DNA of 64,000 bases from Mucinivorans hirudinis (GTDB lineage: Bacteria > Bacteroidota > Bacteroidia > Bacteroidales > Rikenellaceae): positions 2,512,798-2,576,797 of the forward strand of contig HG934468.1 in NCBI GenBank assembly GCA_000723505.1. Direction: 5' to 3'. Both the position numbers and the translations under genes were made by a program. The notes beneath the pieces were generated by a model, which saw nothing but the letters and a program-made list of their open reading frames with translations, did no database searches and had not been told where the DNA came from. Position 1 is the stretch's first letter. Every line of letters begins with the position of its first letter. Below are positions 26,584-36,060 of this stretch, piece by piece.

Positions 26584-26678
26584 TATAATACTCCCCCAAA
26601 ATAGGACAGCAGTTTAAGCTATAATTTGGTTATCTTTGGTCTCATAAAAAATGAGACAAACGATGAGGAAAAAGATTT
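26584..26678 (+). mobile_element. 95-bp remnant of the left end of an IS3-family element
   Basis: Repeats the first 95 bases of the IS3 copies, including the terminal TATAATACTCCCCC and the first ten codons of OrfA, with one substitution (ACGATG for ACTATG). It stops where the complete copy begins at 26679, so one IS3 inserted into, or recombined with, another. Confidence 0.9.
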
Positions 26679-26745
26679 TATAATACTCCCCCAAAATAGG
26701 ACAGCAGTTTAAGCTATAATTTGGTTATCTTTGGTCTCATAAAAA

Positions 26746-27045
26746 ATGAGACAAACTATGAGGAAAAAGATTTCGGCAGAGACCAAAGCGGCAGTAGCCT
26801 TGGAAGCTATCAAGGGCTTGAAGACAGTCAATGAGATTGCTTCGATTTATGAAGTTCATCCGACGCAGGTTGGGGTATGGAAGAAGCAGTTCAAGGAGGG
26901 AGCGACCGCCATTTTCTCGACTGACAAGGAGCGTAAAGTCAAGTCTGATGAGCAGGTAGAGAACAATCTTTATCGCAAGATTGGTCAGCTTGAGATAGAG
27001 AACGAGTTCTTAAAAAAAAAGTGGGAGCTACTCAAATCTCGTTAG
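26746..27045 (+). CDS. IS3-family OrfA (99 aa)
   Basis: Identical in protein sequence to the OrfA at 18286-18585. It ends behind the same run of nine A (27012-27020), so OrfB is expected to be made by -1 frameshifting. Confidence 0.93.
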   Translation: MRQTMRKKISAETKAAVALEAIKGLKTVNEIASIYEVHPTQVGVWKKQFKEGATAIFSTDKERKVKSDEQVENNLYRKIGQLEIENEFLKKKWELLKSR

Positions 27046-27875
27046 CCGAGCGTAGAGAGATGGTAGAAAAGAATCATCCTCGGCTGAGTTTAGTTCAGCA
27101 GTGCATATTGCTAAACATTTGCCGCAGTGGCATATACTATGCGAGCAAAGGAAGAGCAAGTGCAGATGAGCTTGCTGTTAAAGCAGAGATAGACCGCACC
27201 TATACCAAAATGCCTTTCTATGGTGTCGAGCGGATGACTGAACACTTGCGAAAGAAGGGTTTTACGATAAGCCCTAAGCGAGTGCGTCGTTACTTTCGGG
27301 ATATGTGCATCAGTGCTATCTACCCCAAGCCTAACACCACGTGGCATAATAAGGAGCATAAGATATACCCCTATCTATTGCGAGGATTAACTATTGACAG
27401 GGTAAATCAGGTTTGGAGTACCGACATCACCTATATCCCAATGAATGGAGGTTATATGTACCTGTGCGCCATCATTGATTGGCATTCGCGCTTTGTGTTG
27501 GCTTGGGGGATAAGCAATACTCACGATAGCGAGTTCTGCCAAGAGTTGCTCAAAGAGGCTATTGCCAGATACGGCAAGCCGGAGATATTCAACACCGACC
27601 AAGGGAGTGAGTTCACGGCCAAGGAGTTCGTTAAGATACTTGAAGAAAATGAGATACAGATAAGTATGGACGGTAAAGGTAGGGCTTTGGATAATATTTT
27701 TGTCGAAAGGTTGTGGCGCAGCGTAAAATATGAGTATATTTACCTGTCGAACCCCGGCAGCGGCAAAGAGTTATATGATGGCTTGACTGACTATTTTCGT
27801 CTTTACAACACCGAAAGGCTACATCAATCGCTTGAATACAAGACTCCGAGTGAGGTCTATATGACGGCGGCATAG
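27021..27875 (+). CDS. IS3-family OrfB transposase (284 aa)
   Basis: Same DDE transposase as 18561-19415 with a single Pro to Ser change near the N-terminus (CCC to CTC region at about 27040). Intact. Confidence 0.93.
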   Translation: MGATQISLAERREMVEKNHPRLSLVQQCILLNICRSGIYYASKGRASADELAVKAEIDRTYTKMPFYGVERMTEHLRKKGFTISPKRVRRYFRDMCISAIYPKPNTTWHNKEHKIYPYLLRGLTIDRVNQVWSTDITYIPMNGGYMYLCAIIDWHSRFVLAWGISNTHDSEFCQELLKEAIARYGKPEIFNTDQGSEFTAKEFVKILEENEIQISMDGKGRALDNIFVERLWRSVKYEYIYLSNPGSGKELYDGLTDYFRLYNTERLHQSLEYKTPSEVYMTAA

Positions 27876-28054
27876 AAAAAGTTTGTTTCATTTCGTTGCC
27901 CTTAAGGGCAACGAAATGAAACAAACACTAAAACAACAACTAACAATAACCCGAGAGCAAAGAAACAAATACTATCTTAAGCAGATACAAAAACTGTCCG
28001 AATAGAGGGAAGTATTATATACAGAGGCTTTTCGAGCGCGACGATTTCAATTGA

Positions 28055-28062
28055 TAACTTTG
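28055..28062 (+). promoter_or_regulatory. -7 promoter box of the first IS4 transposase gene
   Basis: TAACTTTG, 22 bases before the ATG at 28084. A small hairpin (GCAGCC/GGCTGC) lies between promoter and start and may limit translation or read-in. Confidence 0.5.
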
Positions 28063-28083
28063 CAGCCCATAATAAAGGCTGCA

Positions 28084-28190
28084 ATGAATAAAGAGAAATA
28101 TGTGTTTGCTCAGTTGATCTCATTTCTGAATGAAGATAAATTTAGACGCATTGTCAACAAGTTCCAAGGGAATCGTTACATTAAGTATTT
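28084..28190 (+). pseudogene. N-terminal part of an IS4-family transposase cut by IS256
   Basis: MNKEKYVFAQLISFLNEDKF and on to NRYIKY, the start of a DUF4372-type IS4 transposase. The IS256 copy entered at the 8-bp site AAGTATTT (28183-28190 and 29662-29669). Removing it gives the join NRYIKYFTCWNQLLSLMFGQ, fully in frame. Confidence 0.85.
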
Positions 28191-29661
28191 GAGACTGTAA
28201 TCTGAACTCTGTCCAAAAACACTTACCTTTGTATTATGGATAGGAGAAGTCAGGAGTATCAAATAATGCGTGATAAGGCATTATCTCAGCTTCGGAGTGG
28301 GGAGTCACTCACGGGCAAAGATGGGGCATTTGCTCCACTGTTGAAAGAATTTTTAGAAGCCGCTTTGGATGGCGAAATGGCAGCTCATCTCGACGAGGCG
28401 GAACGCCAGCAAGGCAACAAGCGTAACGGTCGAGGAAGCAAACGAGTCAAAACGATGGCAGGTGAGATTGAAATAGAGACACCTCAGGATCGTCATAGCA
28501 GTTTTACACCCGAGATTCTCAGGAAACGGGAGACCATTTTGGCGGATAATATGTCCTCCAAGATCATCAGTTTGTATGGTATGGGTATGAGCCTGAGGGA
28601 TATATCTGCTCATATCGAAGAGATGTATGACGTTGAGATATCGCACAATACGCTGAGTGAAATTATCGAACGTATAGTTCCCAAGGTCAAGGAGTGGCAA
28701 AGTCGTCCTTTGGAGTCGATGTACACTATCGTTTGGCTCGATGCGATGCACTACAAGGTCAAAGATGGTGGACGTACGGAGAGCCGAGCCGTTTATAATG
28801 TGCTGGCAGTCAATAAGGATGGTCGCAAAGAGTTAATCGGGATGTATGTATCTGAGAGTGAGGGAGCGAACTTCTGGTTGAGTGTATTGACCGATTTGAA
28901 AGCACGTGGGATGAAAGATGTTTTGATTGCCTGCATTGACAACCTTACGGGCTTTGCCGAGGCAATAGCCACCATTTTCCCGCAAGTAATCATTCAGAGC
29001 TGCATCGTTCATCAAATCCGCAACTCATTGAAATACATTGCCTCCAAAGACAAAAAGGAGTTTATGGGTGATTTGAAGACGGTCTATCAAGCTCCCACTC
29101 TGGATTTAGCCGAACTCAATCTTGATAAATTGGAGGATAAATGGGGGCAGAAATACCCTGTTGTTATAGGCTCGTGGCGACGAAATTGGGATAAGCTTAG
29201 TGCCTATTTTGCTTATGATGAGCATATTCGCAGACTTATCTACACAACTAATGCTGTTGAGGGATTTCATCGTCAGGCACGGAAAGTTACCAAGACGAAG
29301 GGTGTTTTCCCTAATGATATGGCATTGATGAAGTTACTCTACTTAGCGGTGCTCAACATCTCCAAGAAATGGACTCAACCCCTTCCGAATTGGGCGTTAA
29401 CAGCAGGTCAATTACGGATAAAGTTTGGCGAAAGGATGCCTATGGAGTTATAGCCCTTGTTTATTCTTTTCGGTTTTCCAAACGCAAAGAAAAGGCAGTT
29501 TCCGGATGTGAGCAAGGGTATATAAACGGCTCGTGCCTCGCCGCCCTTGCACACATCCAAAAACCGCCTTGAAAAAGCATTTGTAAAGCCGAAAAGAAAA
29601 AATTATATTTGTAGAAATTTAACTCGAAATATTTACCGGACAGAGTTTATATTACACTCCC
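28191..29661 (+). mobile_element. IS256-family element, copy 3 (1471 bp)
   Basis: Same termini and exact length as the other two copies. The duplication AAGTATTT is exact. Inserted into an IS4-family transposase gene, so it arrived after that IS4. Confidence 0.93.
28236..29453 (+). CDS. IS256-family transposase
   Basis: 405 aa, identical to the product of copy 2. The triad D169, D235, E342 is intact. Confidence 0.95.
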   Translation: MDRRSQEYQIMRDKALSQLRSGESLTGKDGAFAPLLKEFLEAALDGEMAAHLDEAERQQGNKRNGRGSKRVKTMAGEIEIETPQDRHSSFTPEILRKRETILADNMSSKIISLYGMGMSLRDISAHIEEMYDVEISHNTLSEIIERIVPKVKEWQSRPLESMYTIVWLDAMHYKVKDGGRTESRAVYNVLAVNKDGRKELIGMYVSESEGANFWLSVLTDLKARGMKDVLIACIDNLTGFAEAIATIFPQVIIQSCIVHQIRNSLKYIASKDKKEFMGDLKTVYQAPTLDLAELNLDKLEDKWGQKYPVVIGSWRRNWDKLSAYFAYDEHIRRLIYTTNAVEGFHRQARKVTKTKGVFPNDMALMKLLYLAVLNISKKWTQPLPNWALTAGQLRIKFGERMPMEL

Positions 29662-30726
29662 AAGTATTTCACTTGCTGGAATCAACTTCTATCTTTGATG
29701 TTCGGACAACTCTCCAATCGTGAAAGTTTGAGAGACTTGATTGTAGCTCTTGATGCTCACCATTCCAAATGTTATCACTTGGGAATGGGTCGAAATGTTT
29801 CAAGATCATCTTTGGCGCGAGCCAATCAAGACAGGGATTATCACATCTTTGAGGAGTATGCCTACTACTTGGTAAATGAAGCAAGGCAGAAGCGTGTCAC
29901 CGATATCTTCAAACTTGGTGGAAACGTGTACGCCTTTGATTCTACAACCATTGATTTATGCCTTTCCGTATTTTGGTGGGCAAAGTTTCGCAAGAAGAAA
30001 GGTGGTATCAAAGTGCATACTTTGTATGATGTAGAAACGCAGATACCTGCATTCTTTCATATCACCGAAGCTTCCGGGCATGATTCAAAGGCTATGAATG
30101 AAATTCCCTATGAATCTGGCTCCTACTATATCTTTGATCGTGCTTACAACAACTTCAAGATGTTGTATCGGATTCATCAGATAGGTGCCTACTTCGTTGT
30201 CAGGGCTAAGAAGAATCTACAATACAAGTCTATCAAGTGGAAGCGCAGACTGCCCCAAAAGATACTCTCGGATATGACTATCGAATTGATGGGCTTTTAT
30301 CCGAAGCAATACTATCCAGAGCCGCTTCGCTTGGTCAGATATTGGGATGAAGAACAAAAACGTGAGTTTGTTTTCTTAACCAATGCAATGCACATTTCTG
30401 CCCTTCAAGTTGCCGAACTTTACAAGAACCGCTGGCAAGTAGAGCTGTTCTTCAAATGGCTAAAGCAGCACCTCAAGATCAAAAAGTTCTGGGGGACTAC
30501 CGAGAACGCCGTTAGAATACAAATCTACGCTTCAATATGTACTTACTGTCTGGTGGCAATGGTTCAGCACGATATGAAACTTGATAGAAGTACATACGAA
30601 GTTCTTCAAATATTGAGCATCTCGCTGACCGATAAAACGCCTCTTCGAGACCTCTTTGACAAAACTAAATTTCAAAATGACAAAGAACGATTTGGACCTG
30701 ATGGGCCAAGTTTATTTGATTTTTAA
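29662..30726 (+). pseudogene. Main part of the IS4-family transposase cut by IS256
   Basis: Continues FTCWNQLLSLMFGQLSNRES and contains the catalytic residues in AFDSTTIDL, IFDRAYNNF and the YREK signature YKNRWQVELFFKWLK. With the fragment at 28084-28190 the gene would encode 387 aa. Alone it lacks the first 36 residues. A GTCCC/GGGAC hairpin (30731-30749) follows. The element ends are not resolved: the left one seems lost at the IS3 boundary (28019) and the right one lies near 30750. The next 160 bases, to 30910, show no gene I can support. Confidence 0.88.
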
Positions 30727-30910
30727 TAACGTCCCAATTTTAATGGGACACTAGTGATATAAGATATTATATCATAAAGACAAAACCTCCGTAAGAACCA
30801 AAACCAATGGCAAAGGGATTTCATTTGCATTCTTATCACAAAAAAGAACACCTATTAAGATACTCTGATCAATACTATACTTCCAGCATTTGTCAATGTG
30901 GAGTTCCAAA

Positions 30911-30957
30911 TTATGTGTTTACTTTGGGAGTATATTCTAAGTGGATAGTTAGTTTAT
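30911..30957 (-). pseudogene. C-terminal tail of a DUF2971 gene
   Basis: Sixteen codons ending at 30911, reading TIHLEYTPKVNT after the join. They complete the DUF2971 frame at 34569 once the IS4 copy (30958-32412), the IS1634 copy and one 9-bp duplication TTAGTTTAT are removed. The join gives EEEYKLTIHLEYTPKVNT. Confidence 0.75.
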
Positions 30958-32412
30958 CATTATTAACCGACTAAAATCGGATTTTTGTTAATTATTTCTG
31001 CAATCGTTTAGTAATCAGCATGTATTTCCGCATAAATAGTCATTTCAAAATACCTACCCCCCCTCAAAATAGTGCCATTTGTATCGTTGGGGCTCGGCTC
31101 GATGAGCAAAAATTAGCCCCTTTTCGCTTGTGATAAGTGCGTTTGCAGTTCTGAATCATCCAAAAAATATCCAGATAACTCGTCAAATGTATCCTCACCA
31201 ACACCGCAACAGTCGAAAATGCTTTGTCAGTCTGCGTTTTGACTTTCAACACCGTCAAAAGTAGATGAGCAATGAGCGTTATCCATATCTGCGTCTTAAT
31301 TCCATTCTCGGTCTCAGAGTAGAAAAAGTGTAGTTGAAAATTCTGCTTCAACTTCTTAAACAACAGCTCTATTTGCCAGCGGCACTTGTAGATAAAAGCC
31401 ACATCCTCTGCACTGATTTGAAAGTTATTGGTGATAAAAACCAATATCCGACCCTTTTCATCACGATAAACAACTTTCCTTAAACAAACCTTCTTCTGCT
31501 CCTTATTATCCTTATAATTCAGATGAATGTGCTCCTCTGATATTACTCCAAACTCTTTGTCGTTCAGCACTTTCTCTGAAATAACCTCCTGTACCTCGTA
31601 AACAGCATTGCGTTTCAACCGTCCGACAAACCAAACTCCCTCTTCTGTCCAGCGGGCATATTGCCCATAGTCGTTGTACGCCTTGTCGAAACAAATCATA
31701 CTCCCTGCTGTGAGGTTGAGCTTGCTCAGAAATTTCTTATCGTGCATTTTTGCCTCGCTTATATTGACGTGCTTGGCACAATCGGCGTGAGCGTCTATCA
31801 TCATATGCACCTTCAATCCACCCTTCTTCTTACCATCTCCTTTGGGGTTACGACCTACCCCCTTCATTATGTCCGAAAATAGGCGAATAGTGGTAGAATC
31901 GAAGATGTAAAACTTCTCAAAATCCACCCCCTTAATTCGGCTGACCGACAAAAGTGGCGAGTAGTGGCTCAATAACTCAAAGTAGTAATCCCTGAACAAA
32001 ACCTCATCTCTATCTCGCAAAGCATCGCCTATGGTGCTTTTGGCGGGCGATTTATCTAGCCCCAAATAGCTCAACTTGCCTTGCAAGCCCTGCATTGCTG
32101 CTGCAATCTCGCCCACAGAATCACACCTGCTAAAGACCCCAAAGAGCAAAGTTATCAACTGCTCCCACGAGCGAAATCGTTTGTAGTACCTATCCGATTT
32201 GTGACGGTGAACTAACAGGTCAAACTTCGCTCTTGGCAGAAAATCTACAACCTGTTTGAAAATCGGCTGACCGACTAAATTTTTATAACTATCTTTGCCC
32301 ATAGTTGAATCTTGTATTGTTTGCACTTACAAAATTACAACTATCGGGGTAATTCTCTTCAAAGGGGATTACCCCTCTCTTTTTTTCTCAACTTTTTTGT
32401 CGGTCAGTAATG
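30958..32412 (-). mobile_element. IS4-family element, second type (1455 bp)
   Basis: Ends CATTATTAACCGAC (30958-30971) and, read inward from the right, CATTACTGACCGAC (32399-32412). The 9-bp duplication TTAGTTTAT lies at 30949-30957 and, displaced by the later IS1634 insertion, at 34569-34577. IS4-family elements commonly duplicate 9 to 12 bp. Confidence 0.88.
31064..32326 (-). CDS. IS4-family transposase with DUF4372 N-terminus (420 aa)
   Basis: Begins MQTIQDSTMGKDSYKNL; the DUF4372-like region contains VVDFLPRAKFDLLV and FRSWEQLITLLFGVFSR. Catalytic residues are in IFDSTTIRLF, CFDKAYNDYG and the YREK signature YKCRWQIELLFKKLK. It is about 30 aa longer than the first IS4 type in the window and only distantly similar. 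Appears intact. Confidence 0.93.
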   Translation of the reverse strand: MQTIQDSTMGKDSYKNLVGQPIFKQVVDFLPRAKFDLLVHRHKSDRYYKRFRSWEQLITLLFGVFSRCDSVGEIAAAMQGLQGKLSYLGLDKSPAKSTIGDALRDRDEVLFRDYYFELLSHYSPLLSVSRIKGVDFEKFYIFDSTTIRLFSDIMKGVGRNPKGDGKKKGGLKVHMMIDAHADCAKHVNISEAKMHDKKFLSKLNLTAGSMICFDKAYNDYGQYARWTEEGVWFVGRLKRNAVYEVQEVISEKVLNDKEFGVISEEHIHLNYKDNKEQKKVCLRKVVYRDEKGRILVFITNNFQISAEDVAFIYKCRWQIELLFKKLKQNFQLHFFYSETENGIKTQIWITLIAHLLLTVLKVKTQTDKAFSTVAVLVRIHLTSYLDIFWMIQNCKRTYHKRKGANFCSSSRAPTIQMALF

Positions 32413-32416
32413 TTAG

Positions 32417-34568
32417 CCCAACTTCAACGCCAAAAAGTTTTTTCGGTGTTTTTTTGCTCAAAAACGGGGGTGATTTCATACTATTGAGTTGATTTTCAGA
32501 AGATGCTTATTTGGTGAAGTGCTTTGTAATACCCACGGGAGTAAATTTTATGTTGTACCTTAGCGGGCATGTACTTCACATCGAACATACGCGTGAGCCC
32601 CGAGCACGGCAGGGAACTCCCTTATTATAAAATCAAGGAGTCCTTCCGTGATGTTATAGGACGTGTGCATACCCGTGTAATGTTGACTCCGGGCTACCTT
32701 CCCGATTTGTGCAGCGATGAGATTGTGCAGATTCGCCGCGGTCTGACCTATATGATGGAGCAGAGTGCGTATATCCCAGCTCAGCAGGCGATGTTTACTG
32801 CCGATCCCAGAGGAGAGTACAGTGAAGAGGTTCGTGGATACATCGAGAAGTTTTGGAGTCAGATAAAGGGTAGCGGCAAGATTGATTCCGCACGGGCAAG
32901 TTATGATGAGGCAGAACGCAAAGCCCGCAAATTAATAGATGTCAACACAATACAGCATACAGATGCACGTGAGGCAGGTGCAGAGAATGTATGCCTTCAG
33001 GCGATACGCGAACTACAGCTCGACACATTTCTGCGACGCGAAGGATGGTCGGAGCGTAAGATAAATTCTACACTGGCATCCTTGATTATCCGGACTGTAT
33101 ATTCCCCATCGGAATGGGCGGCACTACGTATACTCGACGAGAATTCTGCCGCAATGGAGCTTCTGACGGGTCAGTTTGGCGACTGCCCGACTCAGCGCGA
33201 GGTATATGCGGCTGCTCCATCGCTTTATGCCTTGAAAGACAAGCTAGAGCGTCATCTGTGCTCTCGCACCGACTCGTTGTTTAATCTCACTAACCGGGTG
33301 ATGCTCTTCGATTTGACCAACTTCTATTTCGAGGGTAGCAAGACAGGCTCAAAGAAGGCAAAGTTTGGTCGCTCGAAGGAGAAACGCTCAGACTGTCGCC
33401 TTCTTGTCCTCGCCTTGGCAATCAATACTGAAGGCTTTATCCGATACAGTTCAATCCTTGCCGGCAACACAGCCGACCCCGATTCACTACCGGCGATGGT
33501 GGAGGGCATTATCTCGAAGAATCCGGTCTCGACAAACCCCCAACAGAAAGTTATGGTGGTCATCGATGCAGGAATAGCCACGGAAGCCAATCTCGGATTG
33601 CTCAAAGAACGAGGATATAATTACCTTTGTGTCAGCAGAACCAAGCTCAAAGATTATACTCTCAAAGAGGAAGGTCGCTCTGTTACGGTATTTGATAGTC
33701 GCAAGCGTCCCATTACTATAGCCCAAGTCGAGCACCGGGAGGGAGGCGACTTCTACCTTCGCATTACCTCCCCCGCCAAAGCAATGACCGAACATTCCAT
33801 GAACCAACAGTGGCGAGAGCGTTTCGAGCTTGAACTCACAAAGGCACGCAACGCTCTTACGGCAAAAGGAGGCACAAAGAGATACGACAAGGTGGTGGAG
33901 CGTGTTGGACGTGCACTCGGTAAATACCCCTCTGTATCCAAGTATTACCAAATAGACTACATCCGCTCGGGTGAGAATCCCGAACACATGTCAGATATCC
34001 GCTGGCAAATCAAAATCAGCCAAGAAGAGACTGAGCAACGCTTTGGCACATACTTCCTGCGCACCAACATAGCCACCCTTGACGAGCGAACTACGTGGGA
34101 GTACTATAACTTGATTAGAGAGATAGAGACATCAAACCGGCAACTCAAAACAGACCTGGAATTGCGCCCCATCTACCATCAGACAGATAACAACTCCGAT
34201 GCCCATCTATTCTTCGGACTACTATCATACTGGATTGTAAACACAGTTCGACACAAACTAAAGTTACAAGGCATAACTCATTACTGGACTGAATTAAAGC
34301 GCATTCTATCCACCCAAAAGGCTATTACCACCAAAGCAGAAAACGCACTCGGAGAACAAATAGAACTACGCATCTGTTCGGACCCCACAGATGCCGCCTC
34401 GGAACTATATCGAATCCTCGGATACAACCCCATACCATTTAGACGACACACAATCAAAACTGCACCACCACCTCCGAATTGAAAAATCTGTAGTACCCAC
34501 GCAGAAAGCCAAAAACAGATAAGGCTTAAAGAACAGAGGATTTGCATACATATTACGTTGAAGTTGGG
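32417..34568 (+). mobile_element. IS1634-family element, copy 2 (2152 bp)
   Basis: CCCAACTTCAACG ends, opposite orientation to copy 1. TTAG is duplicated at 32413-32416 and 34569-34572. The target TTAG is the beginning of the 9-bp duplication made by the IS4 copy to the left, so this insertion came second. Confidence 0.92.
32569..34482 (+). CDS. IS1634-family transposase (637 aa)
   Basis: Same protein as at 23515-25428 except Val for Leu at residue 9 and Glu for Lys in YSEEVRGY. DDE residues as described there (LFDLTNFYF, VIDAGIATE, LIREIETSN). Intact. Confidence 0.92.
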   Translation: MYFTSNIRVSPEHGRELPYYKIKESFRDVIGRVHTRVMLTPGYLPDLCSDEIVQIRRGLTYMMEQSAYIPAQQAMFTADPRGEYSEEVRGYIEKFWSQIKGSGKIDSARASYDEAERKARKLIDVNTIQHTDAREAGAENVCLQAIRELQLDTFLRREGWSERKINSTLASLIIRTVYSPSEWAALRILDENSAAMELLTGQFGDCPTQREVYAAAPSLYALKDKLERHLCSRTDSLFNLTNRVMLFDLTNFYFEGSKTGSKKAKFGRSKEKRSDCRLLVLALAINTEGFIRYSSILAGNTADPDSLPAMVEGIISKNPVSTNPQQKVMVVIDAGIATEANLGLLKERGYNYLCVSRTKLKDYTLKEEGRSVTVFDSRKRPITIAQVEHREGGDFYLRITSPAKAMTEHSMNQQWRERFELELTKARNALTAKGGTKRYDKVVERVGRALGKYPSVSKYYQIDYIRSGENPEHMSDIRWQIKISQEETEQRFGTYFLRTNIATLDERTTWEYYNLIREIETSNRQLKTDLELRPIYHQTDNNSDAHLFFGLLSYWIVNTVRHKLKLQGITHYWTELKRILSTQKAITTKAENALGEQIELRICSDPTDAASELYRILGYNPIPFRRHTIKTAPPPPN

Positions 34569-35394
34569 TTAGTTTATATTCTTCTTCGAATGGTTCCAAT
34601 TTCATTTGGTATACTGTTATGTTTTTCCTTTTAGCTATATTCAGTAAATGTTGCTTATTGTCGTTATTTATTTTAGTGCCTAGATATATTGCTTTAGGTC
34701 TTATTATCTCAATAAAATCAATGTCAGGTTTATTGTCATCATAATCTAAATTAGATTGTTTAATTATTCGCCATTCTTTTTCGTATTCCCAATCTTTAGA
34801 TTTGAATAGTAATATTTTGTAATACAACAGCTTGTCTGGAAATGGTATTTTGCATTCAACTCCTATCTGGTGATAGAAATTGTATATAAAATTGTTAGAA
34901 ACAAATTCCGTGGCGTCAAAGCGTTTATTAGAATACTGTATTGGAAACAGTTTCTTATCTAAAAATTCTGAACCAACCTGTTTTAGACCAACATCAACAA
35001 CATATCTTGCTTCAAAATCATAACATAGAGCAAATCCAGTGTGGTTGTTTGCATAATGCGACCACATTAATATTGATTCAACCGTTTCTGATAAGCATCC
35101 AACGTAAGATGATTGTTTAAGAGACTCTATTGACAAAGCAATTAACTTATCAATGAATAATCCATAATACTCTTTACTAGCCTTCAAGTACCTTAATCTG
35201 TCTTCTTCACTTTTAAATGAACCTATTTCCAACAATCTATTTACAAAGTCCAATCCGAACTTTTCAATTTCTTGATTTTTGAATTCTTCATCCTCTTTCA
35301 TTTTTTTGACTTTATCAAAGCTATTACTCCCGTCATCGGAAAGATCTTCAATGATTTTATTTTTATTGATATAAACCAGAGAATCATGGGTCAT
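34569..35394 (-). pseudogene. DUF2971 gene, main part, frameshifted and cut by IS elements
   Basis: Encodes DSLVYINKNKIIEDL through LEPFEEEYKLT, including CLSETVESILMWSHYANNHTG and ALCYDF, which I recognise as DUF2971, a family of unknown function found near defence and mobile genes. The natural start lies in the frame of 35384-35611. The two overlap at FNDP, where relatives read FNDPFDS; loss of two bases explains the break (about 35390). The 3' end is interrupted by IS4 and IS1634 copies and ends at 30911. Confidence 0.8.
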
Positions 35395-35611
35395 TAAATA
35401 AAGTAGGTTTTGTTAACAGGAATTTATCTTCTTCTAAAGTGCGAAAGTTGTTTTCATTACACTCTCTGTATCTAAAAAGATTTCCAGGTGTTATTTCTTT
35501 GCATTTATAAAAAATATCACTGACAATATTAGCTTCTTCCTCAAGGGGTATATCTGTAGGGATTTTTAATTCTATTAGATAATTGATTAATTCTTCTTTT
35601 GCATTATTCAT
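35384..35611 (-). pseudogene. DUF2971 gene, N-terminal part
   Basis: 75 codons beginning MNNAKEELINYLIELKIPTD and containing the family's LFRYRECNENNFRTLEEDKF and LTKPTLFNDP. It stops there through a frameshift. Upstream lies about 160 bases with a terminator for the next gene. Confidence 0.8.
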
Positions 35612-35719
35612 TATTGTAGATACTCTATTAGTTTAATTAATACAAAGTTAATATCTTGTCGCCATATATAATTCAAAAAAGGAATAAATCTAACAGTCCG
35701 AGTAGTACGTATAAAAATC

Positions 35720-35753
35720 GAAAACCGCACTATCTCACGACAGGACGGTTTTC
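35720..35753 (-). terminator. Terminator after the HTH/primase gene group
   Basis: GAAAACCG and CGGTTTTC enclose an 18-base loop that includes TCGTGAG; on the minus strand ATTTTT follows within a few bases. It ends the run 38443-35780. Confidence 0.55.
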
Positions 35754-35779
35754 TTCTTCAAAACTATGTACAACACAAA

Positions 35780-36058
35780 TCAATCCATTATTTTATTAAT
35801 AAGCTTCTTAACATCTTCAATATCATAGTATAGCTTGCCCCTCAATTTACGAGGCGTTAGCTCACCGCTCTTACGGTAACGATAAATACTACGCTTACTA
35901 ATTTTCAATATCTTGCAGAGGTCTGCATCATCAATCATCTCACGTCCGTCAATAACGTGCTTCTTATATCCGTCAATTTTGCTCTCAATCGTATCTAAAC
36001 GGTCGAAAATCCTGCTAACAATAGCATCTATATATTCTTTTAACTGCTTCATAAACAT
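35780..36058 (-). CDS. HTH_17-type DNA-binding protein (92 aa)
   Basis: N-terminal amphipathic helix (KQLKEYIDAIVSRIFDRL), then the helix-turn-helix DLCKILKISKRSIYRYRKSG and the wing LTPRKLRGKLYYDIEDVKKL. Proteins of this kind flank the primase gene in Bacteroides mobilizable elements. It starts three bases after the stop of the toprim/helicase gene, so the two are cotranscribed. A Met two codons in is an alternative start. Confidence 0.8.
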   Translation of the reverse strand: MFMKQLKEYIDAIVSRIFDRLDTIESKIDGYKKHVIDGREMIDDADLCKILKISKRSIYRYRKSGELTPRKLRGKLYYDIEDVKKLINKIMD

Positions 36059-36060
36059 TA

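Larger units (their letters stand above)
26679..28019 (+). mobile_element. IS3-family element, copy 2 (1341 bp)
   Basis: Complete and nearly identical to 18219-19559, with the same ends and internal palindrome (27881-27926). Its right end abuts the upstream part of an IS4-family element. Confidence 0.9.

Noticed and set aside
30807-30973. Plus-strand frame MAKGFHLHSYHKKEH between the IS4 copies
   Set aside because: It runs into the IS4 end, overlaps the DUF2971 tail on the other strand, which fits a clear join, and has no recognisable sequence.
34281-34547. Minus-strand frame running from the DUF2971 gene into the IS1634 copy (34405-35394 as one gene)
   Set aside because: The last 50 codons are IS sequence read by chance; the gene ends at the insertion point 34569.
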